Assembly: GCF_009769165.1 (NCBI RefSeq)
Contig: NZ_CP043476.1
Coordinates: forward strand, 4,843,001-4,907,000
Length of the DNA: 64,000 bases
Source: Xanthomonas hyacinthi
GTDB lineage: Bacteria > Pseudomonadota > Gammaproteobacteria > Xanthomonadales > Xanthomonadaceae
Direction: 5' to 3'
Part shown: positions 8,998 to 17,262 of the stretch, piece after piece
Position numbering within the stretch: position 1 is the stretch's first letter
How the letters are laid out: every line of letters begins with the position of its first letter
The notes under the pieces: generated by a model
What the model saw: the letters and a program-made list of their open reading frames with translations, nothing else
Databases searched by the model: none
What the model was told of the DNA's origin: nothing
Made by a program: the position numbers and the translations under genes

Positions 8998-9856
8998 CTA
9001 GAACCGCCCTTCCTGGAAATCGACGAAGGCCTGCATCAGTTCCTCGCGGGTGTTCATCACGAACGGCCCGTGCCGCGCCACCGGCTCGCGCAACGGCCGG
9101 CCGGCGACCAGGATCAGCCGCGCGCCGGCGTTGCCGGCCCGCAGTTGCAGCAGATCGCCGCCGCCGAGCACGGCCAGGGTCTGCGCCGGCAGCGCGCGCG
9201 GCCTCGCCCTCGCCCAGCGTCGCGGCGCCCTCGTAGGCGTAGGCGAACACGTTGTGCCCGTCCGGCAGCAGGTAGTCCCAGCGCGCGTCGGCATCGAGCA
9301 CGATGTCCAGGTACAGCGGATCGGTGGCCGGCTGCGCGATCGGCCCGTGCACATCGCCGACCTGGCCGGCGATCACCTTGACCGTCACCCCCGGCGCCGG
9401 CTGCGCCAGCGGAATGCGCTCGGGCGCGAACTCCTGGTAGCGCGGCGCGGTCATCTTGTCGCGCGCCGGCAGGTTCACCCACAGCTGGAAGCCGCGCATG
9501 CGCCCGGACTCCTGCTCCGGCATCTCCGAATGCACCAGGCCGCGGCCGGCAGTCATCCATTGCACGCTGCCGGGGGTCAGCAGGCCTTCGTTGCCGTGGT
9601 TGTCCTTGTGCCGCATGCGCCCGTCGAGCATGTAGGTGACGGTTTCGAAGCCGCGGTGCGGATGGCTGGGGAAACCGCCGATGTAGTCCTCGGCGCGGTC
9701 GGTGCCGAATTCATCGAGCAGCAGGAACGGATCCAGCTCGGGCAGTTCGGCGCCGCCGATGACGCGGGTCAGCCTGACCCCATCGCCGTCGGCGGTGGCG
9801 CGGCCACGGATCGTGCGCGCGATGCGCGCGGGGGTGGCGGTAAGAGTGTCGGTCAT
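8998..9856 (-). pseudogene. Pirin family protein, frameshifted
   Basis: A second pirin reads well from MTDTLTATPARIARTIRGR (start 9856) through SHPHRGFETVTYML, VQWMTAGRGLVHSEMPEQ and FAYAYEGAATLGEGE. It then shifts frame near 9192-9201, inside a GCGCGCGCG tract. The true C-terminus (TLAVLGGGDLLQL, then VARHGPFVMNTREEL and VDFQEGRF) continues in another frame to the stop at 8998. The net change equals one extra base, or loss of one GC dinucleotide unit. About two thirds of the protein is intact before the break. Either the gene is recently inactivated or the assembly has a homopolymer-type error. The intact form would be a cytosolic bicupin of about 286 residues. Confidence 0.85.
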
Positions 9857-10331
9857 GGCAGGCGATCTCCTGGTGAAGCACCGAATATGGGCGTGCCGCT
9901 GCCGGCGGCCAATCGCGATCAGCGCAACCCATCGTTCCATCGCGGCGCCGCCGACCGGCCGTGCGCCGGGTGCGCTGGCGTGGCGTGGCACGGCGTGGCG
10001 CGATGCAGGTGTCGATGCCGGTACACGTGCACCTGCCGGCGATACTCGCTCTTGTGGGAGAGACTTCAGTCCCGACTGCAACCAGGCCCGACGATCCCGC
10101 CGCCGCGCTCTCGCATCCGACGCCCCGCGCGATACCTAACGATCAGGCAAAGTCCGTCTCGACGCGCCGCCTACCCCATCGCCACGGCCAGGCATGCGTC
10201 CCCGCGACCCGCGTGATCGTCGAATACGCCGCGGCCTACGACCAAAGTACTAGGACCGAGACCTGTCCCGGCATTGACCCCCAAGGCCATCGGGGCGACC
10301 CTTGCAGGAATCTCGTGGGGGAGCGATCTGC
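9857..10331. other. Intergenic region upstream of cstA with a variant REP arm
   Basis: A 475-bp spacer between the divergent pirin pseudogene and cstA. At 10051-10076 is a variant hairpin arm, CTTGTGGGAGAGACTTCAGT, with no clear second arm. The cstA ribosome site GGGGGAG is at 10317-10323. No gene is supported. Confidence 0.55.
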
Positions 10332-12404
10332 ATGAAAGGGTTTTCCAAACTGGCCTGGGCCGCGCTCGCGGTGCTGGCGGCGTTCTGCCTGGGCACCATC
10401 GCCCTGCGCCGCGGCGAACACATCAACGCGCTGTGGATCGTGGTCGCCGCGGTCTCGATCTACCTGATCGCCTATCGCTTCTACAGCCTGTTCATCGCCA
10501 CCAAGGTGATGCAGCTGGACCCCACCCGGGCCACCCCGGCGGTGCTCAACAACGACGGCCTGGACTACGTGCCGACCAACAAGCACGTGCTGTTCGGCCA
10601 CCACTTCGCCGCCATCGCCGGCGCCGGGCCGCTGGTCGGGCCGGTGCTCGCCGCGCAGATGGGCTACCTGCCCGGGCTACTGTGGCTGGTGGTCGGCGTG
10701 GTGTTCGCCGGCGCGGTGCAGGACTTCGTGGTGCTGTTCCTGTCCAGCCGCCGCAACGGCCGCTCGCTCGGCGACCTGGTGCGCGAGGAGATGGGCCAGG
10801 TGCCCGGCACCATCGCCCTGTTCGGCGCGTTCCTGATCATGATCATCATCCTGGCGGTGCTGGCGATGGTGGTGGTCAAGGCGCTGGCGGAGAGTCCGTG
10901 GGGCATGTTCACGGTGATCGCGACGATGCCGATCGCGCTGCTGATGGGCGTGTACATGCGCTACATCCGCCCCGGCAAGATCGGCGAGATCTCGATCGTC
11001 GGCCTGATCCTGCTGCTGGCCGCGATCTGGTTCGGCGGCAAGGTCGCCGCCGATCCGACCTGGGGCCCGGCCTTCACCTTCACCGACGTGCAGATCACCT
11101 GGATGCTGATCGGCTACGGCTTCGTCGCCTCGGTGCTGCCGGTGTGGCTGCTGCTGGCGCCGCGCGACTACCTGTCCACCTTCCTCAAGATCGGCACCAT
11201 CATCGCCCTGGCGATCGGCATCCTGGTGGTCATGCCGGACCTGAAGATGCCGGCGCTGACCCAATACGCGCACAACGGCATGGGCCCGGTATGGACCGGC
11301 GGCATCTTCCCGTTCCTGTTCATCACCATCGCCTGCGGCGCGGTGTCCGGCTTCCATGCGCTGATCGCCTCCGGCACCACGCCCAAGCTGCTGGCCAACG
11401 AAGGCCACATGCGCTACATCGGCTACGGCGGCATGCTGATGGAATCCTTCGTCGCGGTGATGGCGCTGGTCGCCGCCTCGATCATCGAGCCGGGCGTGTA
11501 TTTCGCGATGAACGCACCGGCGTCGATGGTCGGCAGCGACGTCGTCGCGGTTGCGGCCAAGGTCAGCGAATGGGGGTTCGCGATCACCCCCGAGCTGCTC
11601 GAGGCCACCGCCCGCGACATCGGCGAGACCACCATCCTGGCCCGCGCCGGGGGCGCGCCGACCCTGGCGGTGGGCATCGCGCAGGTCCTGCACCAGCTGC
11701 TGCCGGGCGAGAACATGATGGCGTTCTGGTACCACTTCGCGATCCTGTTCGAGGCGCTGTTCATCCTCACCGCGGTCGACGCCGGCACCCGCGCCGGGCG
11801 CTTCATGCTGCAGGACCTGCTCGGCAACTTCGTGCCGGCGCTGAAGAGGACCGAGTCGTGGGGCGCCAACATCGTCGCCACCGGCGGCTGCGTGGCGCTG
11901 TGGGGCTACCTGCTGTACACCGGGGTCAAGGATCCGTACGGCGGCATCCGCACGCTGTGGCCGCTGTTCGGCATCTCCAACCAGATGCTCGCCGGCATCG
12001 CGCTGATGCTGGGCACGGTGGCGCTGTTCAAGATGAAGCGCGACCGCTACGCCTGGGTCACCATCGTGCCGGCGACCTGGCTGCTGATCTGCACCACCTA
12101 CGCCGGGCTGATCAAGATCTTCGATCCGAATCCGGCGCAGGGCTTCCTGGCGCAGGCGCACAAGTTCCAGGACGCGATCGCCAGCGGCAGCATCACCGCG
12201 CCGGCCAAGACGGTGGCGCAGATGCAGCAGATCGTCACCAACGCCTACGTCAACACCGGGCTGACCGCGTTGTTCCTGTTCGTGGTGCTCTCGATCCTGA
12301 TCTACGCGGTCAAGACCATCCTCGCCGCGCGCCGCAACCCGCAGCGCAGCGACAAGGAAACCGCGTACGTGGCGCTGCAGCCGCAGCAGATGGCGGACCT
12401 GTGA
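10332..12404 (+). CDS. cstA: CstA-family carbon starvation / small-organic-acid transporter
   Basis: A 690-residue inner-membrane protein of the CstA family, whose studied members (CstA, BtsT) take up pyruvate and have been linked to peptide use during starvation. Many hydrophobic helices are visible from residue 5 onward. Conserved blocks include [20 protein letters not shown], the GAVQDF loop, and [20 protein letters not shown] in the middle. ATG 10332 follows a strong GGGGGAG site. The stop overlaps the start of a YbdD-like gene (TGATG), the same pairing as cstA-ybdD in E. coli, which supports co-expression. Confidence 0.95.
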   Translation: MKGFSKLAWAALAVLAAFCLGTIALRRGEHINALWIVVAAVSIYLIAYRFYSLFIATKVMQLDPTRATPAVLNNDGLDYVPTNKHVLFGHHFAAIAGAGPLVGPVLAAQMGYLPGLLWLVVGVVFAGAVQDFVVLFLSSRRNGRSLGDLVREEMGQVPGTIALFGAFLIMIIILAVLAMVVVKALAESPWGMFTVIATMPIALLMGVYMRYIRPGKIGEISIVGLILLLAAIWFGGKVAADPTWGPAFTFTDVQITWMLIGYGFVASVLPVWLLLAPRDYLSTFLKIGTIIALAIGILVVMPDLKMPALTQYAHNGMGPVWTGGIFPFLFITIACGAVSGFHALIASGTTPKLLANEGHMRYIGYGGMLMESFVAVMALVAASIIEPGVYFAMNAPASMVGSDVVAVAAKVSEWGFAITPELLEATARDIGETTILARAGGAPTLAVGIAQVLHQLLPGENMMAFWYHFAILFEALFILTAVDAGTRAGRFMLQDLLGNFVPALKRTESWGANIVATGGCVALWGYLLYTGVKDPYGGIRTLWPLFGISNQMLAGIALMLGTVALFKMKRDRYAWVTIVPATWLLICTTYAGLIKIFDPNPAQGFLAQAHKFQDAIASGSITAPAKTVAQMQQIVTNAYVNTGLTALFLFVVLSILIYAVKTILAARRNPQRSDKETAYVALQPQQMADL

Positions 12405-12628
12405 TGAGCAACGACCTGGTTCCGGTCGGCCAGTACCAGGCGCACCGCCGGCTGTGGCGGCGCCTGGTGCAGACCGCGCGGCTGTGCTGCGGCATCCCCG
12501 ACTACGACAACTACGTGCGCCACGTGCTGGAAAAGCATCCCGACCGGCAGCCGATGGACTACACGACCTTCTTCCGCGAGCGCCAGGAAGCGCGCTATGG
12601 CGGCAAGAGCGGGTTTCGCTGTTGTTGA
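12404..12628 (+). CDS. YbdD/YjiX family small protein
   Basis: A 74-residue basic protein of the YbdD/YjiX family (DUF466), which accompanies CstA-type transporters. Typical features are the [13 protein letters not shown] block near residues 28-40, [17 protein letters not shown], and the terminal [11 protein letters not shown]. The start codon overlaps the stop of cstA, so translation is coupled. Its biochemical role is not established. Confidence 0.92.
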   Translation: MSNDLVPVGQYQAHRRLWRRLVQTARLCCGIPDYDNYVRHVLEKHPDRQPMDYTTFFRERQEARYGGKSGFRCC

Positions 12629-12697
12629 AAGGCCGGGAGTGGGGATTCGGGATTGGTGGCAGCGCGGCCGCGCACAGTTTCGGCGCGGACGACAACC

Positions 12698-12752
12698 TTT
12701 GTGGGAGCGACTTCAGTCGCGACGCGCGTTACCGGTAACGCTTGTCGCGACT
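12698..12752. repeat. REP-type hairpin between ybdD-like gene and HAD gene
   Basis: Imperfect inverted repeat: the TTTGTGGGAGCGACTTCAGT arm, a GCGTTACCGGTAACGC core and a shortened GTCGCGACTGAT arm. It lies between two convergent genes and could act as a terminator for both. Confidence 0.8.
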
Positions 12753-12757
12753 GATCG

Positions 12758-13447
12758 CTACGCCGCCGCCGCGCGCACCAGTGCAGCGTAAGTGTCCGGC
12801 AGCTGCCGCATCTGCTCCATCACCGCCGACACGCCGAGTTGGCGCAGGGTCTCGGCATGGCCCGACGGGATGTGCGCGGCGCCGGTGAAGCCGATCACGG
12901 TCATGCCCGCGGCCAGCGCCGCGCTGGCGCCGGTGGCGCTGTCCTCGATCACCAGGCACCGCGACGGCGCCGCGCCCAGCGTGTGCGCGGCCAGCAGGTA
13001 CACATCCGGCGCCGGCTTCGGCCGCGCCACCATGTCGGCGCTGAAGATATTGCCGCCCACCCGCTCGGCGAGTCCGGCGCGCGCCACCGAGGCCACCACG
13101 CTGTGGCGCTGGCTGTTGGAGGCGACCGCCAGCGGTAGCGGTAGCGCCAGCAAGGCCTCGCGGACGCCCTCGATCGGCTGCACCTCGGCGGCGATCAACG
13201 CTTCGGAACGCTGCCGGATCTGGTCGAACAGGCCAGGCGGCAAGCGCACCGCGAAATGCCGCTGTACCCGCTCCACGATCTCGTGCGCGGTCTGGCCGAA
13301 GCTGCCGGCCAGGAAGGCCTCCAACGCGGCCCGCGGCACGTACGCGCCCAGCGCCTCGAGCATGACCCGGTCGGCCAGCACCTCGCTGTCGACGAGCACG
13401 CCGTCGCAGTCGCTGATCAACAGGTCGAAGGGGGTGGTCGCGGTCAT
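12758..13447 (-). CDS. HAD family hydrolase (beta-phosphoglucomutase/phosphoglycolate phosphatase-like)
   Basis: A 229-residue haloacid dehalogenase-superfamily phosphatase with an alpha-helical cap. The nucleophile Asp13 and acid/base Asp15 lie in ISDCDGVLVDSE. Motif II is AVASNSQ, motif III the Lys in RPKPAPDVYL, and motif IV the acidic pair in CLVIEDSATG. Members of this group dephosphorylate sugar phosphates or phosphoglycolate; the exact substrate cannot be read from sequence. Met 13447 is chosen; a longer frame upstream is Arg/Ala-rich and unlikely to be translated. Confidence 0.9.
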   Translation of the reverse strand: MTATTPFDLLISDCDGVLVDSEVLADRVMLEALGAYVPRAALEAFLAGSFGQTAHEIVERVQRHFAVRLPPGLFDQIRQRSEALIAAEVQPIEGVREALLALPLPLAVASNSQRHSVVASVARAGLAERVGGNIFSADMVARPKPAPDVYLLAAHTLGAAPSRCLVIEDSATGASAALAAGMTVIGFTGAAHIPSGHAETLRQLGVSAVMEQMRQLPDTYAALVRAAAA

Positions 13448-13759
13448 CGCAGGGGCCTCGGTGAAACCCGCATTATGCCAAGCTGCGCATGTACGCCGCC
13501 TGCGTGCGGCAGCGCCCACGCGCGCCGGCGCACGCCATGCGCCGCGTGGGCTGCGCAGCAATCAGGCGGCCGCCCGCTCCCGGCGCAAACCTTCGCTTCC
13601 AGTGAATCGGCGCTCCACCGCACCTGGCCCGTGCGCGGATCGCGCGAACGCTGTAACAAAACCTTACCGAACCGGTGTCGGACAGCTGCTAGCATGGGTC
13701 ACGGTGGCAAGGATCGTCGTCACCGGCAACAGGAACGCGAACAGGAAAAGGAGCCCTCC
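13448..13759. other. Divergent promoter spacer
   Basis: Spacer between the HAD gene (minus) and the ankyrin/effector pair (plus). It is GC-rich, with a short AT-richer stretch around 13650-13670 that may hold the forward promoter. The downstream ribosome site AAAAGGAG is at 13746-13753. No gene or repeat is seen. Confidence 0.5.
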
Positions 13760-14527
13760 ATGCGCAAGCAGTTCCCCGTCCTGATCGCGCTTGCGACCTC
13801 GATGTCCATCTCGGTCTCATGCGCCGCCCCGCCCGGCGCCAAGGAGCAATCTGCCATGTCAGCCACGCTGCAGGATCACTCGGTCGCGTTCCGCGATCCC
13901 CACCTCGCCGACATCGCCGCCGCCGTCGCGCGCGGCGACGCCGCCCGTATCGCCGCACTGGCCCCGGGCGTGGACCTGTCCGCGCACGGCGATCAGAACG
14001 TCACCCTGCTCGAATACGCGATCTGGAACGAACAGCCGCGCGCGCTTGGCGCGCTGCTGGACGCCGGCGCCAACCCGGCCGAACCGGGCATGGACCAGGA
14101 AACCGTGGTGCACATGGCGGCGATGGCCAAGGACCCGCACTACCTGAGGATCCTGCTGCAGCACGGTGCGCCGGTCGATCCGGTCAGCGCGCGCGGCAAC
14201 TGGACGCCGCTGTTCCGCGCGGTGCAGAGCAAGCGCGACGAACAGATTCAATTGCTGCTGCAGGCCGGCGCCGATCCGCATCGGGTCGATGCCAGCGGCA
14301 ACTCGCTGCTGCACCTGGCCGCGCAGAGCAGCGCCGGCAATCCGTGGGTGCTGAAACTGCTGCAGGCCGGGGTCGATCCGGGCCTGCGCAACGCGCAGCA
14401 GAAGACCTTCCAGGCGTATTTCTTCGCCACGCCCGAGCGCCTGCTCAACAGCACTGCGCAGCAGACCCGCACGGCAGTGCGCGAGTGGTTGAGCGCCCAC
14501 GCCATTCCCCTGGAAGCGGCCCGCTGA
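13760..14527 (+). CDS. Exported ankyrin-repeat protein, candidate immunity protein of the adjacent effector
   Basis: A 255-residue protein. The N-terminus (MRKQFPVLIALATSMSISVSC) is a signal peptide, and the Cys at residue 21 may be lipidated although the SVSC box is non-ideal. The mature protein holds about five ankyrin repeats, with visible units VTLLEYAIWNEQPRALGALL, ETVVHMAAMAKDPHYLRILL, NWTPLFRAVQSKRDEQIQLL and NSLLHLAAQSSAGNPWVLKL. Ankyrin repeats bind protein partners. The gene ends 34 bp before a lipase-like XVIPCD protein in the same direction, so a periplasmic immunity role is inferred, not shown. AAAAGGAG precedes the start. Confidence 0.88.
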   Translation: MRKQFPVLIALATSMSISVSCAAPPGAKEQSAMSATLQDHSVAFRDPHLADIAAAVARGDAARIAALAPGVDLSAHGDQNVTLLEYAIWNEQPRALGALLDAGANPAEPGMDQETVVHMAAMAKDPHYLRILLQHGAPVDPVSARGNWTPLFRAVQSKRDEQIQLLLQAGADPHRVDASGNSLLHLAAQSSAGNPWVLKLLQAGVDPGLRNAQQKTFQAYFFATPERLLNSTAQQTRTAVREWLSAHAIPLEAAR

Positions 14528-14561
14528 GGCGGGCGTTCGCAGCACACGCAAGGAGCCGCGC

Positions 14562-15758
14562 ATGAGCACGAACGATCTTCCCGACACCGCCGCCTCCGCC
14601 CCCTTTGCCGAGGCCGTCCGCAGCCAGCAGCCGCAGCCGGTGGACACGCAACTTCCGACCTTGCTGCAGGACCTCTACAGCACCGCCGCCCAGCGCCGCG
14701 CCGGCGGCGCGGAAAGCTTCGCCACGCTGCCCGACGGCTGGACCCGCCTGGACGATGGCGCGGTGCAGCGCGCCGGCATCGACCCGAGCATGCTGCACGA
14801 CGCCAAGAGCGGCTTCGACGCGGCGTTCTACCGCAACGCGCAGGGCAACGTGGTGCTGGCGTTCTGCGGCACCGACGAAGGCAAGGACTGGAAGCACAAC
14901 ATCGGCCAGGGCCTGGGCTTTGCCGACGCGCAATACGCCTCGGCGATCCAGCTCGGCAGCCAGGCCAGGCAGGCCTTCGGCCAGGATCTGATGATCTCCG
15001 GGCATTCGCTCGGCGGCGGCCTGGCCGCGGCCGCGGCGATGCTCAACGACGTGCCGGCGGTCACCTACAACGCCGCCGGGGTCAACGACCGCACCCTGGA
15101 GCGCGAAGGCCTGGATGCGTCGGCGGCCAAGGCCTATGCCGCCGACGGCCTGATCCGCGGCTACCACGTCAAGAACGAACTGCTGACCCACCTGCAGGAA
15201 GACAGCATCCCGCTGAAGTGGGCGATGCCCGACGCCGCCGGCCAGCAGATCCAGCTGCCCGACCCGGATCCGCTGTCGTTCGGCCAGCGTCTGGTGCCGG
15301 GGATGATGCTCAAGCATCGCCTGGACCTGCACGGCATCGATTCGGTGATCAAGGCGCAGGAACTGGAATCGCAGAGCCACACGCAGACCCAGGAACGGGC
15401 GATGCCGACCGGTAGCCGCCTGTTCAACGATGCGGTGGTGCAGCTGGACGGGCAGCGCGCGCGGCTCGGCCTGCGCGACGATGCGCAGTTTCTCAACACC
15501 GCCGCCAGCGTCGCCGCGCAGGCCGGCCACGATGGCCTGAAACAGATCGACCAGCTGATGCCCAGCCGCGACGGCGACCGCCTGTTCGCGGTGCAGGGCC
15601 GCGCCGACGACCCGGCGCATCTGCGCAGCCAGGTGCACACCGCGGCGGCGGCGAGCGAACCGGCACAGGCCAATGTCGGCCAGTTGCAGCAGCAGAACCT
15701 GCAGGCGAACGCGCCGCAGCAGGAAGAGCAGCAGCGCCGGGTCGCGCTTCAGCAATAG
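14562..15758 (+). CDS. Lipase-like protein with C-terminal XVIPCD: candidate type IV secretion antibacterial effector
   Basis: A 398-residue protein with no signal peptide. Residues about 60-200 show an alpha/beta-hydrolase lipase pattern: VVLAFCGTDEGKDW before the nucleophile elbow GHSLGGG with Ser149. Residues about 285-375 match the Xanthomonadales VirD4-interacting domain (XVIPCD), with LFNDAVVQLD, GLKQIDQL and RLFAVQGRADDPAHLR. The end is Gln-rich (GQLQQQNLQ, QQEEQQRR), as usual for these substrates. XVIPCD marks toxins sent into rival bacteria by the Xanthomonadales T4SS. It follows a secreted ankyrin protein by 34 bp and is followed by a perfect hairpin repeat. The lipid target and the secretion genes are outside what can be seen. 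Confidence 0.88.
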   Translation: MSTNDLPDTAASAPFAEAVRSQQPQPVDTQLPTLLQDLYSTAAQRRAGGAESFATLPDGWTRLDDGAVQRAGIDPSMLHDAKSGFDAAFYRNAQGNVVLAFCGTDEGKDWKHNIGQGLGFADAQYASAIQLGSQARQAFGQDLMISGHSLGGGLAAAAAMLNDVPAVTYNAAGVNDRTLEREGLDASAAKAYAADGLIRGYHVKNELLTHLQEDSIPLKWAMPDAAGQQIQLPDPDPLSFGQRLVPGMMLKHRLDLHGIDSVIKAQELESQSHTQTQERAMPTGSRLFNDAVVQLDGQRARLGLRDDAQFLNTAASVAAQAGHDGLKQIDQLMPSRDGDRLFAVQGRADDPAHLRSQVHTAAAASEPAQANVGQLQQQNLQANAPQQEEQQRRVALQQ

Positions 15759-15770
15759 ACCGCGGCGAAT

Positions 15771-15846
15771 CCCCTGTAGGAGCGGCTTCAGCCGCGACAG
15801 AACGTATCGGCAACGCCCGTCGCGGCTGAAGCCGCTCCTACAGGGG
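15771..15846. repeat. Perfect REP-type hairpin between convergent genes
   Basis: Two perfect 28-bp arms, CCCCTGTAGGAGCGGCTTCA and onward, around a 20-base loop, lying between the convergent effector and DUF819 genes. This is the GGCTTCAGCC subtype, also found at 55168. It may work as a bidirectional terminator. Confidence 0.9.
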
Positions 15847-15858
15847 CATGACGGTGCG

Positions 15859-17088
15859 CTACGGCGCTCCCGCCATCGCGCGCAAGGCGATCCCGACCAG
15901 ATACGCCAGATAGGTGCCGGTGGCATAGCCCATCGTGCCCAGCAGCACGCCGACCGGCGCCAGCGCTGGATGGAACGCCGCGGCCACCACCGGCGCCGAG
16001 GCCGGACCGCCGACGTTGCTCTGCGAGCCGATCGCGAAATAGAAGAACGGCACCCGCAGCAGCTTGCCCAGCGCCAGCAACAGCAGGATGTGCACGCACA
16101 GCCAGATCAGCCCGAGCAGGAAGATCCACGGCCGGTCGAACAGCGCCAGCAGGTCCATCTGCATGCCGATGCAGGCGATCAGGAAATACAGCAGCAGCGA
16201 GCCGATGCGCGAGGCGCCGGCGCCTTCCAGGGTGCGCGCGCGGGTGAAGCTCAGCAGCAGGCCGATCGTGGTGGACAGCACCACCACCCACACGAACGGC
16301 GAGCCGAGGCTGAACTGCTTGGCCCAGACCACGTTGGCCGCGAACCACGCCGCGGTCGGCGCCGCGATCGCGTGCGCCAGGCCGACCGCGCCGAACGCGA
16401 GGCCGACGATCAGCATCAGGTCGGTCAGGCTGGCGACGCGCTCGTGCTGCGCCTGGAACTGCGCGATGCGCTGTTTCAGATCGTCGATGCCGCGGGTGTC
16501 GGCGCCGCTGCGCGCATCGATCGCCGCCGCGCGCGGGGCGAGGAAGATCAGCAAGGCCATCCACACGTAACCGACGCCGACATCGACCACCGCGAACTGG
16601 CCGAAGGTGGTGGCATCGACGTTGAACACCTCGCGCATCGCCAGCATGTTGGCGCCGCCGCCGATCCAGCTGCCGGCCAGTGCGGCCATGCCCGCCCAGG
16701 TATCGCCGGCCACCGTGGCCGGATGCAGCCACTGCATCAGCTGGAACGCGACCACCGCACCGAGCATGATGCTGAAGGAGGCGCCCAGATACATCGCCAC
16801 CAGCTTGGGACCCAGGCGCAGGATGCCTTTCAGGTCGATGGTGAGGGTCAGCAGCACCAGTGCCGCCGGCAGCAGCACGTCGCGCGCGACCGGGTCGTAC
16901 AGGCGGTTGTGCTGCCCGTCGATCAGGCCGACGGTGTTGTAGATGCCGGGAATCAGGTAGCACAGCAGCAACGCGGGCACCACGCCGTAGAAGCGCTTCC
17001 AGAATCCGCGCGGCCGCGCCGCGGTCCAGAACACCGCGCCGAGCGTGGCGGCGATCAGGCCGAAGATGACGATGTCGTTGTGGATCAT
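15859..17088 (-). CDS. DUF819 family integral membrane protein
   Basis: A 409-residue inner-membrane protein with about ten or more hydrophobic helices and no signal peptide. It matches the DUF819 (YjcL) family: the start IVIFGLIAATLGAVFW, the conserved LAGSWIGGGANMLAMREVF segment around residue 140, a hydrophilic middle loop (RGIDDLKQRIAQFQAQHERV) and the GSQSNVGGPASAPVVAAAF block near the C-terminus. The two Gly/Asn-rich segments resemble those of transporters, but no substrate is known. It is transcribed alone. Confidence 0.88.
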   Translation of the reverse strand: MIHNDIVIFGLIAATLGAVFWTAARPRGFWKRFYGVVPALLLCYLIPGIYNTVGLIDGQHNRLYDPVARDVLLPAALVLLTLTIDLKGILRLGPKLVAMYLGASFSIMLGAVVAFQLMQWLHPATVAGDTWAGMAALAGSWIGGGANMLAMREVFNVDATTFGQFAVVDVGVGYVWMALLIFLAPRAAAIDARSGADTRGIDDLKQRIAQFQAQHERVASLTDLMLIVGLAFGAVGLAHAIAAPTAAWFAANVVWAKQFSLGSPFVWVVVLSTTIGLLLSFTRARTLEGAGASRIGSLLLYFLIACIGMQMDLLALFDRPWIFLLGLIWLCVHILLLLALGKLLRVPFFYFAIGSQSNVGGPASAPVVAAAFHPALAPVGVLLGTMGYATGTYLAYLVGIALRAMAGAP

Positions 17089-17262
17089 TGGGAAGCCGGG
17101 ACTCGGGACAGGGGAATCGGGACTCGCAAGAGCAAAGCCGGACGGCGCGAACGCGAGCGCCGCGCCATCGATCGACGCAGCGGATGGAATGGGTCACTCA
17201 TCCGTGAGACCAGTCCCGAGTCCTGAGTCCAAATCCCGAATCCCGAATCCCCAATCCCGGCA
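17089..17262. repeat. Low-complexity purine/pyrimidine tracts
   Basis: Contains TTGGGAAGCCGGGACTCGGG and the complementary CCCGAATCCCGAATCCCC-type runs, the same GGGAATNGGGAATNGGG style seen at many intergenic sites here (about 5430, 12640, 19415, 21610, 55240, 58455, 58600, 63005). Origin is unknown; no gene. Confidence 0.6.

Noticed and set aside
10135..10331. Riboswitch or structured leader before cstA
   Set aside because: No known aptamer motif or terminator/antiterminator pair could be recognised by eye.
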